64,000 bases of DNA from Fodinibacter sp963833495 (GCA_963833495.1 CAWHYJ010000020.1:248001-312000), one strand, 5' to 3'; numbered from the stretch's first letter, positions 25,001 to 37,167 are shown. Numbers and translations: made by a program. The notes: generated by a model from the sequence alone, not told the origin.

Positions 25001-28000
25001 GCCTCGTTGACGAGGCACTGCACGGTGGTCGGGCTGGTGCCCGGGATGCCGATGCTGACGCCGACCTGGGTGGGGGCGAGGTCGGTCGGGATGGTCACAC
25101 CCGGCATGGCCTCGAACTCGGTCGCGATGGTCCGGAACCTGGGGTTGTAGTTCTGGTTGAGGTGCCCCGGCGCACCGGGGTCGTTGCCGACGAACCGGTA
25201 GAGGTTGGTGCAGACGCCGGATGGCGTCGGGCAGCTGATGTGGTCGGTCGACGGCATCAGCACGTCGTAGTAGCCGTTGAAGTCGGACTCGGCGGTGTGC
25301 ACGAGGCGACCGGTGTAGTCGTAGATGCCGACCGGGGCGTAGGGCACGCCGGCCTTGTCGCCGAACAGCACGGCCCGCTTGTCGACCGAGAAGTTGAGGT
25401 CGTCGACGATGAGCCCGCGCAGCCGCGATGGGACCGGCACGTCGGTGAAGACGTGGAACATCGGCACGATGGACTTGCCGTTGTTGAGGTCGACCAGCTT
25501 GGTGTCGCACTTCGCCTTGACGGTGCCCTCGTACGGCGAGCCACCCATGTCGGCGAACGGCGCGTTGGTCACCGGCGTCGAGGCGGGCACCGTGACGCCC
25601 GACCCGAGGTCCTTCTGCGGGTACTCGTCCGTGCCGCTGTCAGCGACGTCGACCGTGTGCAGCGCCCCGGCGCACGACGGCGGGGGCACCTGCGCGGCGA
25701 CGGCGTCACCACGCGCGATGTTGATGTCCTCCTCGCTGGTCACCGAGTACTCCGGGTTCCCGGACGCGTCGTCCGGGATGTCGATCGAGACCAGGTAGCT
25801 GTCGGCCGTGATCGGCGTGAAGGGGACGTCGACCGGGTTCGCCGGATCGGTCAGGTCCTGGCAGGTGGGGTTCGCCGGGTCCGTGTCGTCCAGCGTCCCG
25901 GGGGCCAGGCAGACGTCACCGAAGCCGTAGTTGCCGTCGACCGTGGCACCGAAGCTCGCGTCGGGCGTCCCCTGGTCGGTGGCGTACGGGCCGAACTGCA
26001 CGCCGTTGACGAGCGCGGCGACGCACTCGCCGTCGGCCGACTGGTTCGGCGCGAGCACGTCCTCGTCGGTCGGGTGGTCGAGCGGCTTGCCGTCGACGTC
26101 GCGCGCCGTGCACCCGCTCGGCGGGCTCCAGTGCTCGGACAGGTAGGAGTTGAGCAGCTTGCCCTTCTTCAACGAGCCGTCGGTGTCGACGACGAACCGG
26201 TCGGTGGCGTCGCACGGCGTGGCCGGGTCGCCCGGGCACTCGACGGGCGCGTACAGCCGCACCGGGATGTTCGGGACGCCGGGCTGCCAGTCCTCGGACG
26301 CCGCGTACTGCGGGTCGAGCTCGTTGCGGGTCGTGTCGTAGGAGACCGAGCCGACGATGCCGCCGTTCTCCCCCTTGCTCGCGACGTACTTCTGCACGCC
26401 CCAGTCCAGGGTGCCGGACAGTCCGATGATGGGCAGCGTGCTCACGTCGACACCGGAACCCAGCACCGTGGTGGCGGTGGGCTGGTTGTCGGCCTGGTAG
26501 GTGACGCCGGTCGTGTAGAAGTTGTCGGAGTACGCCTCCATCACAACCCATTCCGACAGTGGGTAGGCGCTCTCGAAGGTGTAGAAGCCGTTGCTGTCGG
26601 TGCCCACAGCGGTGGAGCCGCGGTCCATCAGCGAGTTGTCCTTCTTGCGCATCGTCAGCGGGAACTGGGCCACGCCCTGCTCGCCCGGGTCGCGCTTGCC
26701 GTTCTTGTTCGCGTCGAGGAAGACGTGCCCGGACAGCTCGGTCCACCACCCGGTCACCGGGCAGCTGCTTGAGGTCGACGGCCTCACCGTTGGAGACGGT
26801 GACGTTGACGAGCTGGAGGATGTAGTTCTGCGGCTCGTCCCACCAGGTGAGCTGGTAGTTGCCGTCGGGGACGTTCGGGATCGTGAAGTGGCCGTTGGCG
26901 TCGCCACGGCCGACCCAGACGGCCTGGTCACCGTTCTCCAGGTCGTCGAGCGAGAGCACCGGGTCGGCGATCGGGTGGTCCAGCTTGGCCCCGGTCATGC
27001 CCATGAGGTAGTTGAAGCTGCCCCCCACCGGCGGGTAGTACTGCTTGACCGCCACGACCGTGCCGGTGATCGAAGCCGTTCCCGCTGCCCAGGGTGTTCT
27101 TCGGCGTCACGAAGCCGAACTGGGGGGTGGGCACCGGCTCGGACTGCCGACGGTGGCCTCGGTGTCGTACCCCGTGGCGTTCTCCATCAGCCAGGTGTCG
27201 AAGTCGTGGTTGCCCTCGAGGGTGGTCGTCTGGATGTAGTCGGTGCCGTCCGGGGGTGTGACGGTCGTCGTGTAGCGGTTGGTGCCGAGGTGAGGGATGG
27301 TCAGCATCCCGGTGCTGTCGCTGAAGCACTTGCCGCCGACCTTGCTGATCGTCTTCGGGGTGCCGTCGTCGTTGCGGTAGGTGGTGCTCCACGGGATGAC
27401 GTGCGTGTCCGGGTTCTCACCGGCGTAGACGGTGCACAGCGGGTTGCCGTAGACGTCGGTGGTCACCTCGCCGAGCGTGTCGTTGATGTGGCCCTGGAAC
27501 CCGGCGAGCCCGGGTTCCCCGTTGTCGATGGCCCCGTTGGTCGAGGCCTCGTCGAGGAAGACCTGCGCGCGCAGCGTCGAGTCGGGCAACGGGTCCGGCT
27601 GCACCCCGACCTCGACCAGCCCCTTGCCGCCCAGCGACGGGTCCTCCTCGAGCGGCACGGTGAAGTGCGTCCCGTCGATCTTGTAGTTGTCGGCCAGCAC
27701 GGTGATCAGGTAGTCGCCGTCGGGCAGGTCGAGCGACGCGGCGCCGTTCGCGAAGTCGGCGCTCGTGCCCTGCCGGTAGATCGGGGCGGCGCCCGGGTCC
27801 TGCCGCACCGAGGGCCACGAGCAGTCGGCCGGGTAGCTGCCGTCCTCGGCCGAGCACCCCGAGCCGGGCTTCGGGCCGCCGTAGGGGGCGGACTTGCCGG
27901 AGTTGTCGACGCTGATCAGGTAGCGGTAGTCCGTGACCGCGCTGCCCTTGGTGACCGTCGTCCAGCCCGACGCACCGGGGAAGTGGGTCTCGGTGCGCGC

Positions 28001-28270
28001 GGCCGACACCTTCACGGTCACGGCGTTCGTCGTGGCCGCCGCGGCCTGCGCCGCCGGTGCCGCGAGCACCGGCACGGTGGACATGACCCCGACGGCCAGG
28101 GCCGCGGCACTGAGCACCGTCACGGCCCGGCGCACGGCGGATGCCGTCGCTCCCCCACCGGTGGCCGGGCGCCTGCGCCGTCGACTCCTCGGGTCACCCG
28201 GCGCAGCGCCCCTCGAGGCGCCGGTCGTCGAGCTCATCCCGTTGTCCTGCGGGTGGTCGTGTCCCTGCAT
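22078..28270 (-). pseudogene. Giant secreted SdrD-like / beta-helix / VQDEDVV-repeat protein, with frameshifts
   Basis: About 2060 residues when frames are joined. Order: signal peptide (to AAPAAQAAAA, about residue 75); SdrD_B-like units (VFLDEASTNGAIDNGEPG, VFLDANKNGKRDPGEQG); an IPT/TIG domain (RQITITGDGFGDTRGTG); a right-handed beta-helix rich in NNVVENN, NNRIVQN and NNTIMDN turns; a choice-of-anchor-Q-like end (DKDPRPSGPAVDAGSDE); a proline stretch; and two VQDEDVV repeats. Three breaks are visible: a one-base loss near 27148, a compensating extra base at 27071, and an extra base in GGG at 26759-26761. No LPxTG anchor. It is first in the oxidase run, directly behind the 11-bp repeat array. 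Probably a surface or matrix protein. The exact start (28270 or 28237) is uncertain. Confidence 0.8.
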
Positions 28271-28370
28271 TGCGACTCACATCCCTGCCTCCAAGCGCCC
28301 CCTGCAGGCGCTCGTACTGCGCCATGTCACCCCGAGCGCGACACCCGGTGGCGAGGGCTCGGGCCGACTT

Positions 28371-28502
28371 GTCACGCAGCCGTATCCGCCCCGTCAGGCG
28401 GTGGTCAGGCGCGCGTCAGGGCGCAGTCACCACCGGCTCATGCACGCCTCAGGTTCGTGTCATGCGGCGGTCAGGTCGCTGTCATCATCCGGTCATCAAC
28501 CG
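28371..28502 (-). promoter_or_regulatory. Array of twelve 11-bp phased direct repeats upstream of the oxidase operon
   Basis: GTCA starts at 28371, 28393, 28404, 28415, 28426, 28459, 28470, 28481 and 28492. CTCA fills the phase at 28437 and 28448, and GTAT at 28382. Spacing is exactly 11 bp throughout. The array ends about 100 bp before the giant gene's start codon. OmpR/PhoB winged-helix regulators bind such units; Streptomyces PhoP boxes are 11-nt direct repeats with a TCA core. Confidence 0.75.
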
Positions 28503-28537
28503 GGCGCGGGCATGCCGTGCCCCGGGCGGTGCTGGGC

Positions 28538-29485
28538 TCAGGCGGCCGGGGGCGGAGGCGGGTTCAGGGCGGTGAGCAGCCGGCTGGTCGCGGCTGCGAG
28601 CTGCACCGGGGCGGCGGCCTGGTCACGGGTCGCCACGAGCGACTCGACGTCCGCTCGGGAGGCGCGCACGGCATCCCGCAGCGTGCGGGCGCGAGCGGCG
28701 CGCTCCTCCTCCGGAGCCGCGGCCTCGAGGCCGGTGAGCTGGTCCTCGGCGGCGCTCACCCGGGCGGCGCTGACGTGCCACCCGCCGGCCAGGGCGTCAG
28801 GGGTGTTGGTCTGCTGCAGCTGGGGCAGCAGCACGCGGCCGAACCACGCGACCTCGGCCTCGGCCTCGGTGAGCTCGGCGTCCCAGGCGGCGCGGCGCCG
28901 GCTGCGCACGACGAGGAAGCCGGCGAGCCCGGCGAGCAGCGCGGCGAGCAGGAGCCACACCCAGCCCGGGATGCCGCCCCCCTCGTCGGCGACCGGCTCG
29001 GGCGCGGCCGTGGCGGTGGCGGACGGGGACGGCGTGGGTGTCGGCGTGGGCGTCGGGGTGGCGGTCGCCGTCGCGGTGCGGGTGACCTCCTTGGTGGGGG
29101 TCACCGTCGAGGTCACCACCACCGAGGTCGTGGCGGTCGGGGTCGGCGGCTTCGTCGTCGGGGTGGGAGTGGGTGGCTTGGTCGTCTTCGTCGGCGTGGG
29201 CGTGGGCGTCGGGGTCTCCCTCGGGGTCCGGGTGGGCTCCGGCGTCGGGGTGTCGGGCACCACGGCGGTCGGGGGGACCGAGACCGACGGCAGGGAGATG
29301 GACGGCACGGGCACCGAGATCGACGGCACCGACACCGAGATCGAGGGGATCGTCGGCAGGGTCCCCGACGGGGTCGGCAGGGTGATGCCGCCTCCGCCAC
29401 AGCCGGTCAGCAGCAGCGCCGCCGTCGCTCCGGCCGGGACGAGCCACCCACGAGACCTCGTCGTGCCCGGGGTGCGGGGGTCCAT
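28538..29485 (-). CDS. Lipoprotein with Pro/Thr/Ser-rich linker and C-terminal membrane helix
   Basis: 315 residues; no named family recognised. The N-terminal lipobox ATAALLLTGC predicts lipidation at about Cys26. About 150 residues of low complexity follow: valine/serine/proline repeats (PSISVSVPSIS), then PTPTPTPTKTTKP-type stretches likely to span the cell wall. Next come a membrane helix (GWVWLLLAALLAGLAGFLVV) with a positively charged RSRRRAAW end, and about 110 residues of alpha-helical, Ala/Arg/Glu-rich sequence (AWDAELTEAEAEVAWFGRVL). The lipobox plus a later transmembrane helix would place the C-terminal domain in the cytoplasm. It lies upstream of the repeat array, in the same direction as the oxidase run but separated from it by 267 bp. 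Confidence 0.75.
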   Translation of the reverse strand: MDPRTPGTTRSRGWLVPAGATAALLLTGCGGGGITLPTPSGTLPTIPSISVSVPSISVPVPSISLPSVSVPPTAVVPDTPTPEPTRTPRETPTPTPTPTKTTKPPTPTPTTKPPTPTATTSVVVTSTVTPTKEVTRTATATATPTPTPTPTPSPSATATAAPEPVADEGGGIPGWVWLLLAALLAGLAGFLVVRSRRRAAWDAELTEAEAEVAWFGRVLLPQLQQTNTPDALAGGWHVSAARVSAAEDQLTGLEAAAPEEERAARARTLRDAVRASRADVESLVATRDQAAAPVQLAAATSRLLTALNPPPPPAA

Positions 29486-29605
29486 GTCGCGGCCTTCCTG
29501 TCGTGCGGTGCATTGCCTCCCGGAAGTCTCGACGGCGGCCGGCGCACGGGACATCACCCGCACCGGATGATGCGGTCCCCGGCCGGCGGGCGGTGCAATG
29601 GCGCG

Positions 29606-32293
<2,688 letters not shown>

Positions 32294-32341
32294 CCCGCCC
32301 GGGCCCCGGAGCACCACCACACGACACCAAGGAGCACGGCC

Positions 32342-32679
32342 ATGTCCGCCCAGACCGACAACCCCGTCCTCGAGACCGTCGCCGCCATCACCGACGCGTC
32401 CCTCGAGCGCTGCGACCTGCCGCCGACGCCCTCGTCATGATCCGGCTGGCCGCCCTCGCCGCCGTCGACGCCAAGCCGATCTCCTACCTGGCGCACGTCG
32501 GCCCGTCGATGGAGACGGGCGTGACCCTTGAGGACGTGCAGAACGTGCTCGTCGCCGTGGCACCGGTCATCGGCACCGCCCGCACCATGTCGGCCGCCGT
32601 CAACATCACCGAGACCCTCGGCTTCGCGGTCGCCGTGATGGAGGCCGAGCTCGACGCGGAGCTCGACGCCATGGAGTGA
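32342..32679 (+). pseudogene. Small CMD-family-like protein, frameshifted
   Basis: Starts MSAQTDNPVLETVAAITDAS with AAGGAG 7 nt before the ATG. The frame ends at a TGA after LPPTPSS, while the expected continuation DALVMIRLAALAAVDAKPIS runs in another frame to the stop at 32679. One missing base near 32423 explains it; restored length is about 112 residues. The composition (a helical core with PISYLAHVGPSMETGVTLED and VLVAVAPVIGTARTMSAA) resembles carboxymuconolactone-decarboxylase-like/AhpD-fold proteins, but I see no Cys pair, so peroxidase activity is unlikely. It lies 48 bp downstream of the glycosidase and may be co-transcribed with it. Confidence 0.7.
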
Positions 32680-32692
32680 CCCCGGGGCGCGG

Positions 32693-33403
32693 TCAGCCGA
32701 TCGCGACGTACACGGTGTTCGCCGAGGTGCCGCCCGTGAGCGGGTTCGCGAACCTCACGACGTGCGCCTCGGCGGCGCCGAACCCGGCCCGTAGCAGCGC
32801 CAGGAAGTCGTCGTCCGGCGGGTCGTCGGACCACAGCGCGAAGACCCCGCCGGGGTGCAGGTGACCTCGCAGCGCGTGCAGCCCCTCAGCGGTGTAGAAG
32901 GCCGCATGGCTGGGGTGCAGCACGTGCCGAGGCGTGTGGTCGATGTCGAGCAGCACCGCGTGCACCCTCGCGGGTCCCTCCGGCGCGAACGGCGACGCCG
33001 TCGCGGCGAGCGCGAAGAAGTCGCCCTGCACGAGCCGGGCACGCGGGTCGGTGGCCAGCCCGGCGGCATCCGGCAGCAGTTGTCGCTCGTGCCAGCCGAT
33101 GACCGGCGCGAGGGCCTCGACCACGACGAGGGAGCGCACCCGCGGGTCCTCGAGCGCGGCGACGGCGGTGTAGCCCAGCCCGAGACCACCGACGACGACG
33201 TCGAGCCGGTCACCGGGGCAGGCGGCGAGCCCCAGCCGCGCGAGCTCGATCTCGGCGACGGGGAACAGGCTGGACATGAGGAACTCCTCGCCCAGCTTCA
33301 CCTCGTAGACGTCGACCTGCAGCGTGCGCTCGAGGCGCCGGCGCAGGCTGATCTCGCCCATCGCGGTGGGCTGCCAGTCGAGCTCCTCGAACCGCCTGCT
33401 CAT
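32693..33403 (-). CDS. Spermidine synthase-like methyltransferase-fold protein
   Basis: 236 residues. Rossmann fold with the polyamine-synthase-like nucleotide-binding loop VVVGGLGLGYTAVAALEDP, then VVVEALAPVIGWHE (motif II) and AVLLDIDHTPRHVLHPSHAA (motif IV region). Similar short proteins are annotated as spermine/spermidine synthases, though the Asp pair typical of aminopropyl transfer is not obvious; a methyltransferase role cannot be excluded. The start at MSRRFEELDWQP fits the family. It is divergent from the PLP lyase (68 bp). Confidence 0.8.
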   Translation of the reverse strand: MSRRFEELDWQPTAMGEISLRRRLERTLQVDVYEVKLGEEFLMSSLFPVAEIELARLGLAACPGDRLDVVVGGLGLGYTAVAALEDPRVRSLVVVEALAPVIGWHERQLLPDAAGLATDPRARLVQGDFFALAATASPFAPEGPARVHAVLLDIDHTPRHVLHPSHAAFYTAEGLHALRGHLHPGGVFALWSDDPPDDDFLALLRAGFGAAEAHVVRFANPLTGGTSANTVYVAIG

Positions 33404-33471
33404 CGACCCACCATCCTCGCGCGCGGTCCCGGTGTCGACTCCTGCCGGCATCGGGCAGGCAGGATGGGCCG

Positions 33472-34584
33472 ATGACCGAGCACCGCACGTCCCCGTCGCT
33501 CGCCGAGCGCGCCCGGGCGGCCGAGCCCGCGCTGACCCGCTCCGTCCCCGGGCTCCTGCCGCCGACGCCGGCAGCCGCGCTGCGCGAGCTCGCCGACGCC
33601 GCACAGGCCCTCGACGAGCCGGGCGCCTGGGACCGCTACGGCGAGCACGGCCCGGTCGCGGCCCTCGAGCGCCGCGTCGCCGACCTGCTCGGCGCACCCG
33701 CCGCCGCGATGTTCCCCAGCGGGGTCATGGCGCAGCAGGCGATGCTGCGGGTGTGGTGCGACGCAGCCGGCACCCGCCGCGTCGCCGCCCCCGCGCTCTG
33801 CCACCCCATCCAGCACGAGGACGACGGACCGCGCCTGCTGCACGGCTTCGAGTTCGCCCTGCTCACCGACGGCCCCACCGTGCCGCAGGTCGAGCACCTC
33901 GCGGCGATCCGCGGCCCGCTCGGCGCCGTGCTGCTCGAGCTGCCGCTGCGCAACGCCGGCTACCTGCTGCCGACGTGGGACGAGCTGGTCGCCTTCGCAC
34001 GGGCCTGCCACGAGCGCGGCATCCCCCTACACCTCGACGGCGCCAGGATCTGGGAGTCGGCACCTCATCTCGGGCACTCCCCCGCCGAGATCGCCGGCCT
34101 GGCCGACAGCGTCTACGTCTCGCTGTACAAGGGGCTCGGCGGGCTGGCCGGGGCGGTGGTGGCCGGCCCCGAGGACGAGGTGGCGCAGGCCAGGGTCTGG
34201 CGCAGCCGGATGGGCGGCACCCTGTTCAGCCTGATGCCGTTCGCCGTCGCCGCGCTGCGCGGGCTCGACCGCGAGCTCCCCCGGATGTCCGAGTACCACG
34301 AGCGGGCGGTGCTGCTGGCACAGCGGCTGGAGGCACGCGGCATCCGGGTCACGCCACAGCCGCCGCACACCAACGCGTTCCGCATCCACGTCGAGCGCGA
34401 GGTGGCCGACCTCGACGAGCGCCGGGTCGTGGCGATGGAGCGCGAGCAGGTCAGGCTCTCGCCGCCGTGGTCGGCCTCAGCCACCCCGGGCTGGTCGTGG
34501 ACCGAGCTCACCGTCGGGCCGGCCACGATGCAGTGGGATGCAGACGACGCGGCCGACGCCCTGGTGCGCGCCTACGTCGGCTGA
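33472..34584 (+). CDS. Threonine aldolase / beta-eliminating lyase family PLP enzyme
   Basis: 370 residues, fold-type I aminotransferase superfamily. The PLP lysine is in VYVSLYKGLGGLAGAV; the cofactor Asp is in GIPLHLDGARIWES, which is the pattern of low-specificity threonine aldolases (HLDGARxxNA-like). The N-terminal GEHGPVAALERRVADLLG also matches. It cleaves L-threonine or allo-threonine to glycine and acetaldehyde, or a related beta-hydroxy amino acid. No strong Shine-Dalgarno is seen. The last 13 bp overlap the convergent DUF5995 gene. Confidence 0.88.
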   Translation: MTEHRTSPSLAERARAAEPALTRSVPGLLPPTPAAALRELADAAQALDEPGAWDRYGEHGPVAALERRVADLLGAPAAAMFPSGVMAQQAMLRVWCDAAGTRRVAAPALCHPIQHEDDGPRLLHGFEFALLTDGPTVPQVEHLAAIRGPLGAVLLELPLRNAGYLLPTWDELVAFARACHERGIPLHLDGARIWESAPHLGHSPAEIAGLADSVYVSLYKGLGGLAGAVVAGPEDEVAQARVWRSRMGGTLFSLMPFAVAALRGLDRELPRMSEYHERAVLLAQRLEARGIRVTPQPPHTNAFRIHVEREVADLDERRVVAMEREQVRLSPPWSASATPGWSWTELTVGPATMQWDADDAADALVRAYVG

Positions 34585-35402
34585 CCGGTGACCGGAGGGG
34601 TCTCGTCGGGTGGAGGCAGCACCACACCGAAGCCCGACACGGCCAGCCTCAGCAGCACCTGCCCGGGGCGCAGGAGGTCATCGACCCGCGCCGCGCTGAG
34701 CAGCTCGAGCTCGGCGAGGCGCATCGCGAGGTGCTGCGGTCCGAGCAACCGCGCCGCCTGCACCTCGGTCGTGTTGTGCCACACCTTGCGGCGTGCCTCG
34801 CGCAGGAAGTGCCGCGAGCTGGCCCGATTGAGCGGCTGCAGGGCGCGGTCGAGCAGCGAGCGCGCGGAGTGCCCGGCGAGCTGACGGTCCTCGGCGGCGA
34901 CCCGAGCGGCCAGCACGCCGTCGATGCGCTCGTGGTCCCGGCGGCGGCGCGCCACGATCTCCGGGTCGGCGAAGTCGGCGTCGGGGATGACGGCCAGGAG
35001 GGCCTGCGGCAGGTCGTTGTTGACGTGCGCGTTGATGCCGAGCAGCACGTGGACCAGCGGTGCGGTCGTCGGGGGTGCGTGGAAGGCCAGCCGCCACGGT
35101 CGCGGCACCCGGCCGCTGCCGGTGAGGTCGGCGTCGAGGGCCGACAGGTAGAGCCCGGCGAACGCGACGTCCCACGCCTCCACCCATGCCGGGTCCTCGA
35201 AGGTCGAGCCGGCGACCGCCTCCCCCACTGCGGCCGTCGTGCGCCGGTAGGTGCCCAGGAACTCCGCCTGCGCCTCCCGGCCCGGCGGCATCGTCTCGAG
35301 CCGGGTGTCCATGGCCGCCAGCACTCCGGCGATGGTGCCGACGCGGCCCTCGTCGCTGCTGCCCACGGTGTCCCCTGAGGCTGGGTGGCGGGGGTTGCTC
35401 AC
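34572..35402 (-). CDS. DUF5995 family protein
   Basis: 276 residues, soluble, mostly helical. It resembles the actinobacterial DUF5995 family: the block LVHVLLGINAHVNNDLPQAL is its signature, with LYLSALDADLTG before it and LREARRKVWHNTTEV after it. Biochemical role unknown; the conserved His/Asn cluster suggests metal or small-ligand binding. It is convergent with the threonine-aldolase-like gene (13-bp overlap) and divergent from a membrane protein gene. Confidence 0.83.
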   Translation of the reverse strand: MSNPRHPASGDTVGSSDEGRVGTIAGVLAAMDTRLETMPPGREAQAEFLGTYRRTTAAVGEAVAGSTFEDPAWVEAWDVAFAGLYLSALDADLTGSGRVPRPWRLAFHAPPTTAPLVHVLLGINAHVNNDLPQALLAVIPDADFADPEIVARRRRDHERIDGVLAARVAAEDRQLAGHSARSLLDRALQPLNRASSRHFLREARRKVWHNTTEVQAARLLGPQHLAMRLAELELLSAARVDDLLRPGQVLLRLAVSGFGVVLPPPDETPPVTGQPT

Positions 35403-35494
35403 CGCTATTGTCGGCCTCGGAGCCGCCCCGTGTCAGCCCGCCCGCGGCCCGGCCGGCGGCTGACCGGCACACCGGCCCCGGCGGAAGGACGGTG

Positions 35495-36337
35495 ATGTCC
35501 GTGCAGCGAGCGCCTGCCGACACACCCCGCGACGACCATGTCCTGGGCTACACCCGCGGGTTGTCGCTCTTCATCGCGCCGTTCCTGCTCGTCGCTTTCG
35601 TGCTGCTCTACGGCTTCCCGGCCCACACCGGGCGGCTGTTCGCGTGGCCCATCCTCGGCACGATGACACCGATGGTGCTCGCGTCGGCCTACCTCGGCGG
35701 TTTCTGGTTCTTCATCAGCGTGCCTCGCCAACACCGTTGGGCTGCAATCAAGCTCGGCTTCCCTGCCGTGACCCTGTTCGCAACCCTGCTCGGAGTCGCG
35801 ACAGTCGTCCACTGGGACCGGTTCACGCACGACCACGTGGCCTTCTGGCTGTGGGCCGGCCTGTATTTCACCGCCCCGGCGCTCGTGCTCGCCGCGTGGC
35901 TGCTGAACCGCCGGGTCGAGGCGCCGCCGCAGCCCGACGAGCAGCGCATCGGCGACGTCGCCCGGTGGGCGGTCGGGCTCGTCGGGCTGGGGGCGCTGGT
36001 CACCGGCATCCTGATGTTCCTCGCCTCGCCCGTCATGATCGGCGTCTGGCCATGGGCCCTCACCCCACTGACCTGCCGGGTCGTCGGCGCCATCTTCTGC
36101 CTGGGCGGTGCGGGTGTCGGGGTGGCGCGTGACCCGCGCTGGCTCACCGTGCGGCTGATGCTCCAGGTGGAAGTGCTGATGATCACGCTCATGGGCATCG
36201 GCGCGGTGCGGGCCCGCAGCGAGCTGCGCACCGACCGGCCGCTGACCTGGGTGATGCTGGCCGGCTTCGTCGCCGTGCTTGCGGGGTCGGTGTCGCTCTG
36301 GCTGGCCAACGAGAGCAGGGCTACCGTCACCGCATGA
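35495..36337 (+). CDS. Polytopic membrane protein of unknown function
   Basis: 280 residues with about eight membrane helices (FIAPFLLVAFVLLYGF, LGTMTPMVLASAYLGGFWFF, AVTLFATLLGVATVV, AFWLWAGLYFTAPALVLAAW, AVGLVGLGALVTGILMFLAS, LTPLTCRVVGAIFCLGGAGV and two more). No catalytic motif recognised. The ATG was chosen with GGAAGGAC about 6 nt upstream (a GTG one codon earlier is possible). Its stop overlaps the next start by ATGA, so the pair is translationally coupled. Confidence 0.8.
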   Translation: MSVQRAPADTPRDDHVLGYTRGLSLFIAPFLLVAFVLLYGFPAHTGRLFAWPILGTMTPMVLASAYLGGFWFFISVPRQHRWAAIKLGFPAVTLFATLLGVATVVHWDRFTHDHVAFWLWAGLYFTAPALVLAAWLLNRRVEAPPQPDEQRIGDVARWAVGLVGLGALVTGILMFLASPVMIGVWPWALTPLTCRVVGAIFCLGGAGVGVARDPRWLTVRLMLQVEVLMITLMGIGAVRARSELRTDRPLTWVMLAGFVAVLAGSVSLWLANESRATVTA

Positions 36338-37050
36338 GCAGCGACCTCGCGCCGAGGCTGGAGTCCGGCTACGTGGAGCAGACCGTCGGCCGTCTCGAGG
36401 CCCGCATCCGGGCGCGCTTCCCCGACCGCCGGCTCGGCGACGCCGCCCGCGCCCTGCAGACCGCGGTGCCGCAGATCCACGAGGGGTTCGAGGCGTCCAA
36501 GTCGCGCCGCAGGCACATCCGCTGGGCCGCGCGCACCGCCAGCGCGGTCATCGTGCTCGCAGCCCTGGCTACCATCGCGCTCGCCCTGCGCGACCCGGTG
36601 CGCAACGGCACGAACAGCTCGGTCGACTGGCTGGGCATCATCGAGAGCATGGTCAACGACCTGGTCTTCGGGTCGATCGCGGTGTACTTCCTCTGGGCGC
36701 TGCCCGAGCGCCTCGAGCGGCGCACCCTGCTCGACCTCCTGCACCGGCTGCGGTCGCTGGCGCACGTCGTCGACATGCACCAGCTCGACAAGGACCCCGA
36801 GCAGGCCCGCCCCGGCTACCACCCGACCTCGGTCAGCCCGGCGCGCCGGATCATGGATGCCGAGGAGATGCACCACTACCTCGACTACTGCAGCGAGCTG
36901 GTCTCGCTCGTCGCCAAGACCGCGGCCCTGTGCGCCGAGCGCACGTCGGACCCCGTCGTGCTCGGCACGGTCAGCGAGATCGAGACCGTGACGGCCCACA
37001 TGAGCCAGAAGATCTGGCAGAAGATCTCGCTGCTGCCCGAGCACCCCTGA
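36334..37050 (+). CDS. Two-helix membrane protein of unknown function
   Basis: 238 residues. A cytoplasmic N-terminal helical region (residues 1-65, charged) is followed by two membrane helices (about 70-90 and 110-128) and a long C-terminal helical domain (about 105 residues) with DMHQLDKDPEQARPGYHP and a closing coiled segment. I do not recognise a family. It is coupled to the upstream membrane protein by an ATGA overlap. A long hairpin follows the stop immediately. Confidence 0.75.
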   Translation: MSSDLAPRLESGYVEQTVGRLEARIRARFPDRRLGDAARALQTAVPQIHEGFEASKSRRRHIRWAARTASAVIVLAALATIALALRDPVRNGTNSSVDWLGIIESMVNDLVFGSIAVYFLWALPERLERRTLLDLLHRLRSLAHVVDMHQLDKDPEQARPGYHPTSVSPARRIMDAEEMHHYLDYCSELVSLVAKTAALCAERTSDPVVLGTVSEIETVTAHMSQKIWQKISLLPEHP

Positions 37051-37110
37051 CCACGCAGAACTTCAGGTGGCGCGCAGCAATCGCTGCGTGCCACCCGAAT
37101 TGCTGCGTGG
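37051..37110 (+). terminator. Long imperfect hairpin, terminator of the membrane-protein pair
   Basis: Two 28-nt arms (37051-37078 and 37083-37110) pair at 24 of 28 positions around a 4-nt loop. The inner GGTGGC(G/A)CGCAGC and outer CCACGCAG blocks are perfect apart from one position. It begins directly after the TGA. Likely a terminator; its size also fits a dispersed palindromic repeat. Confidence 0.65.
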
Positions 37111-37167
37111 CGGCGGGCCCGGGGCGCCGACGGGCTACCCCAATCGCGCCCCGTCGGCCACAATCAC

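Noticed and set aside
28371..28502. 11-bp array as a CRISPR or minisatellite
   Set aside because: Only 4 bp are conserved per unit and there are no spacers of CRISPR size; helical-turn spacing fits a protein-binding site better.
26591..29605. First two thirds of a 1900-codon plus frame ending in the glycosidase
   Set aside because: The upstream part has no similarity and is antisense to the giant surface protein and the lipoprotein; the glycosidase starts at 29606.
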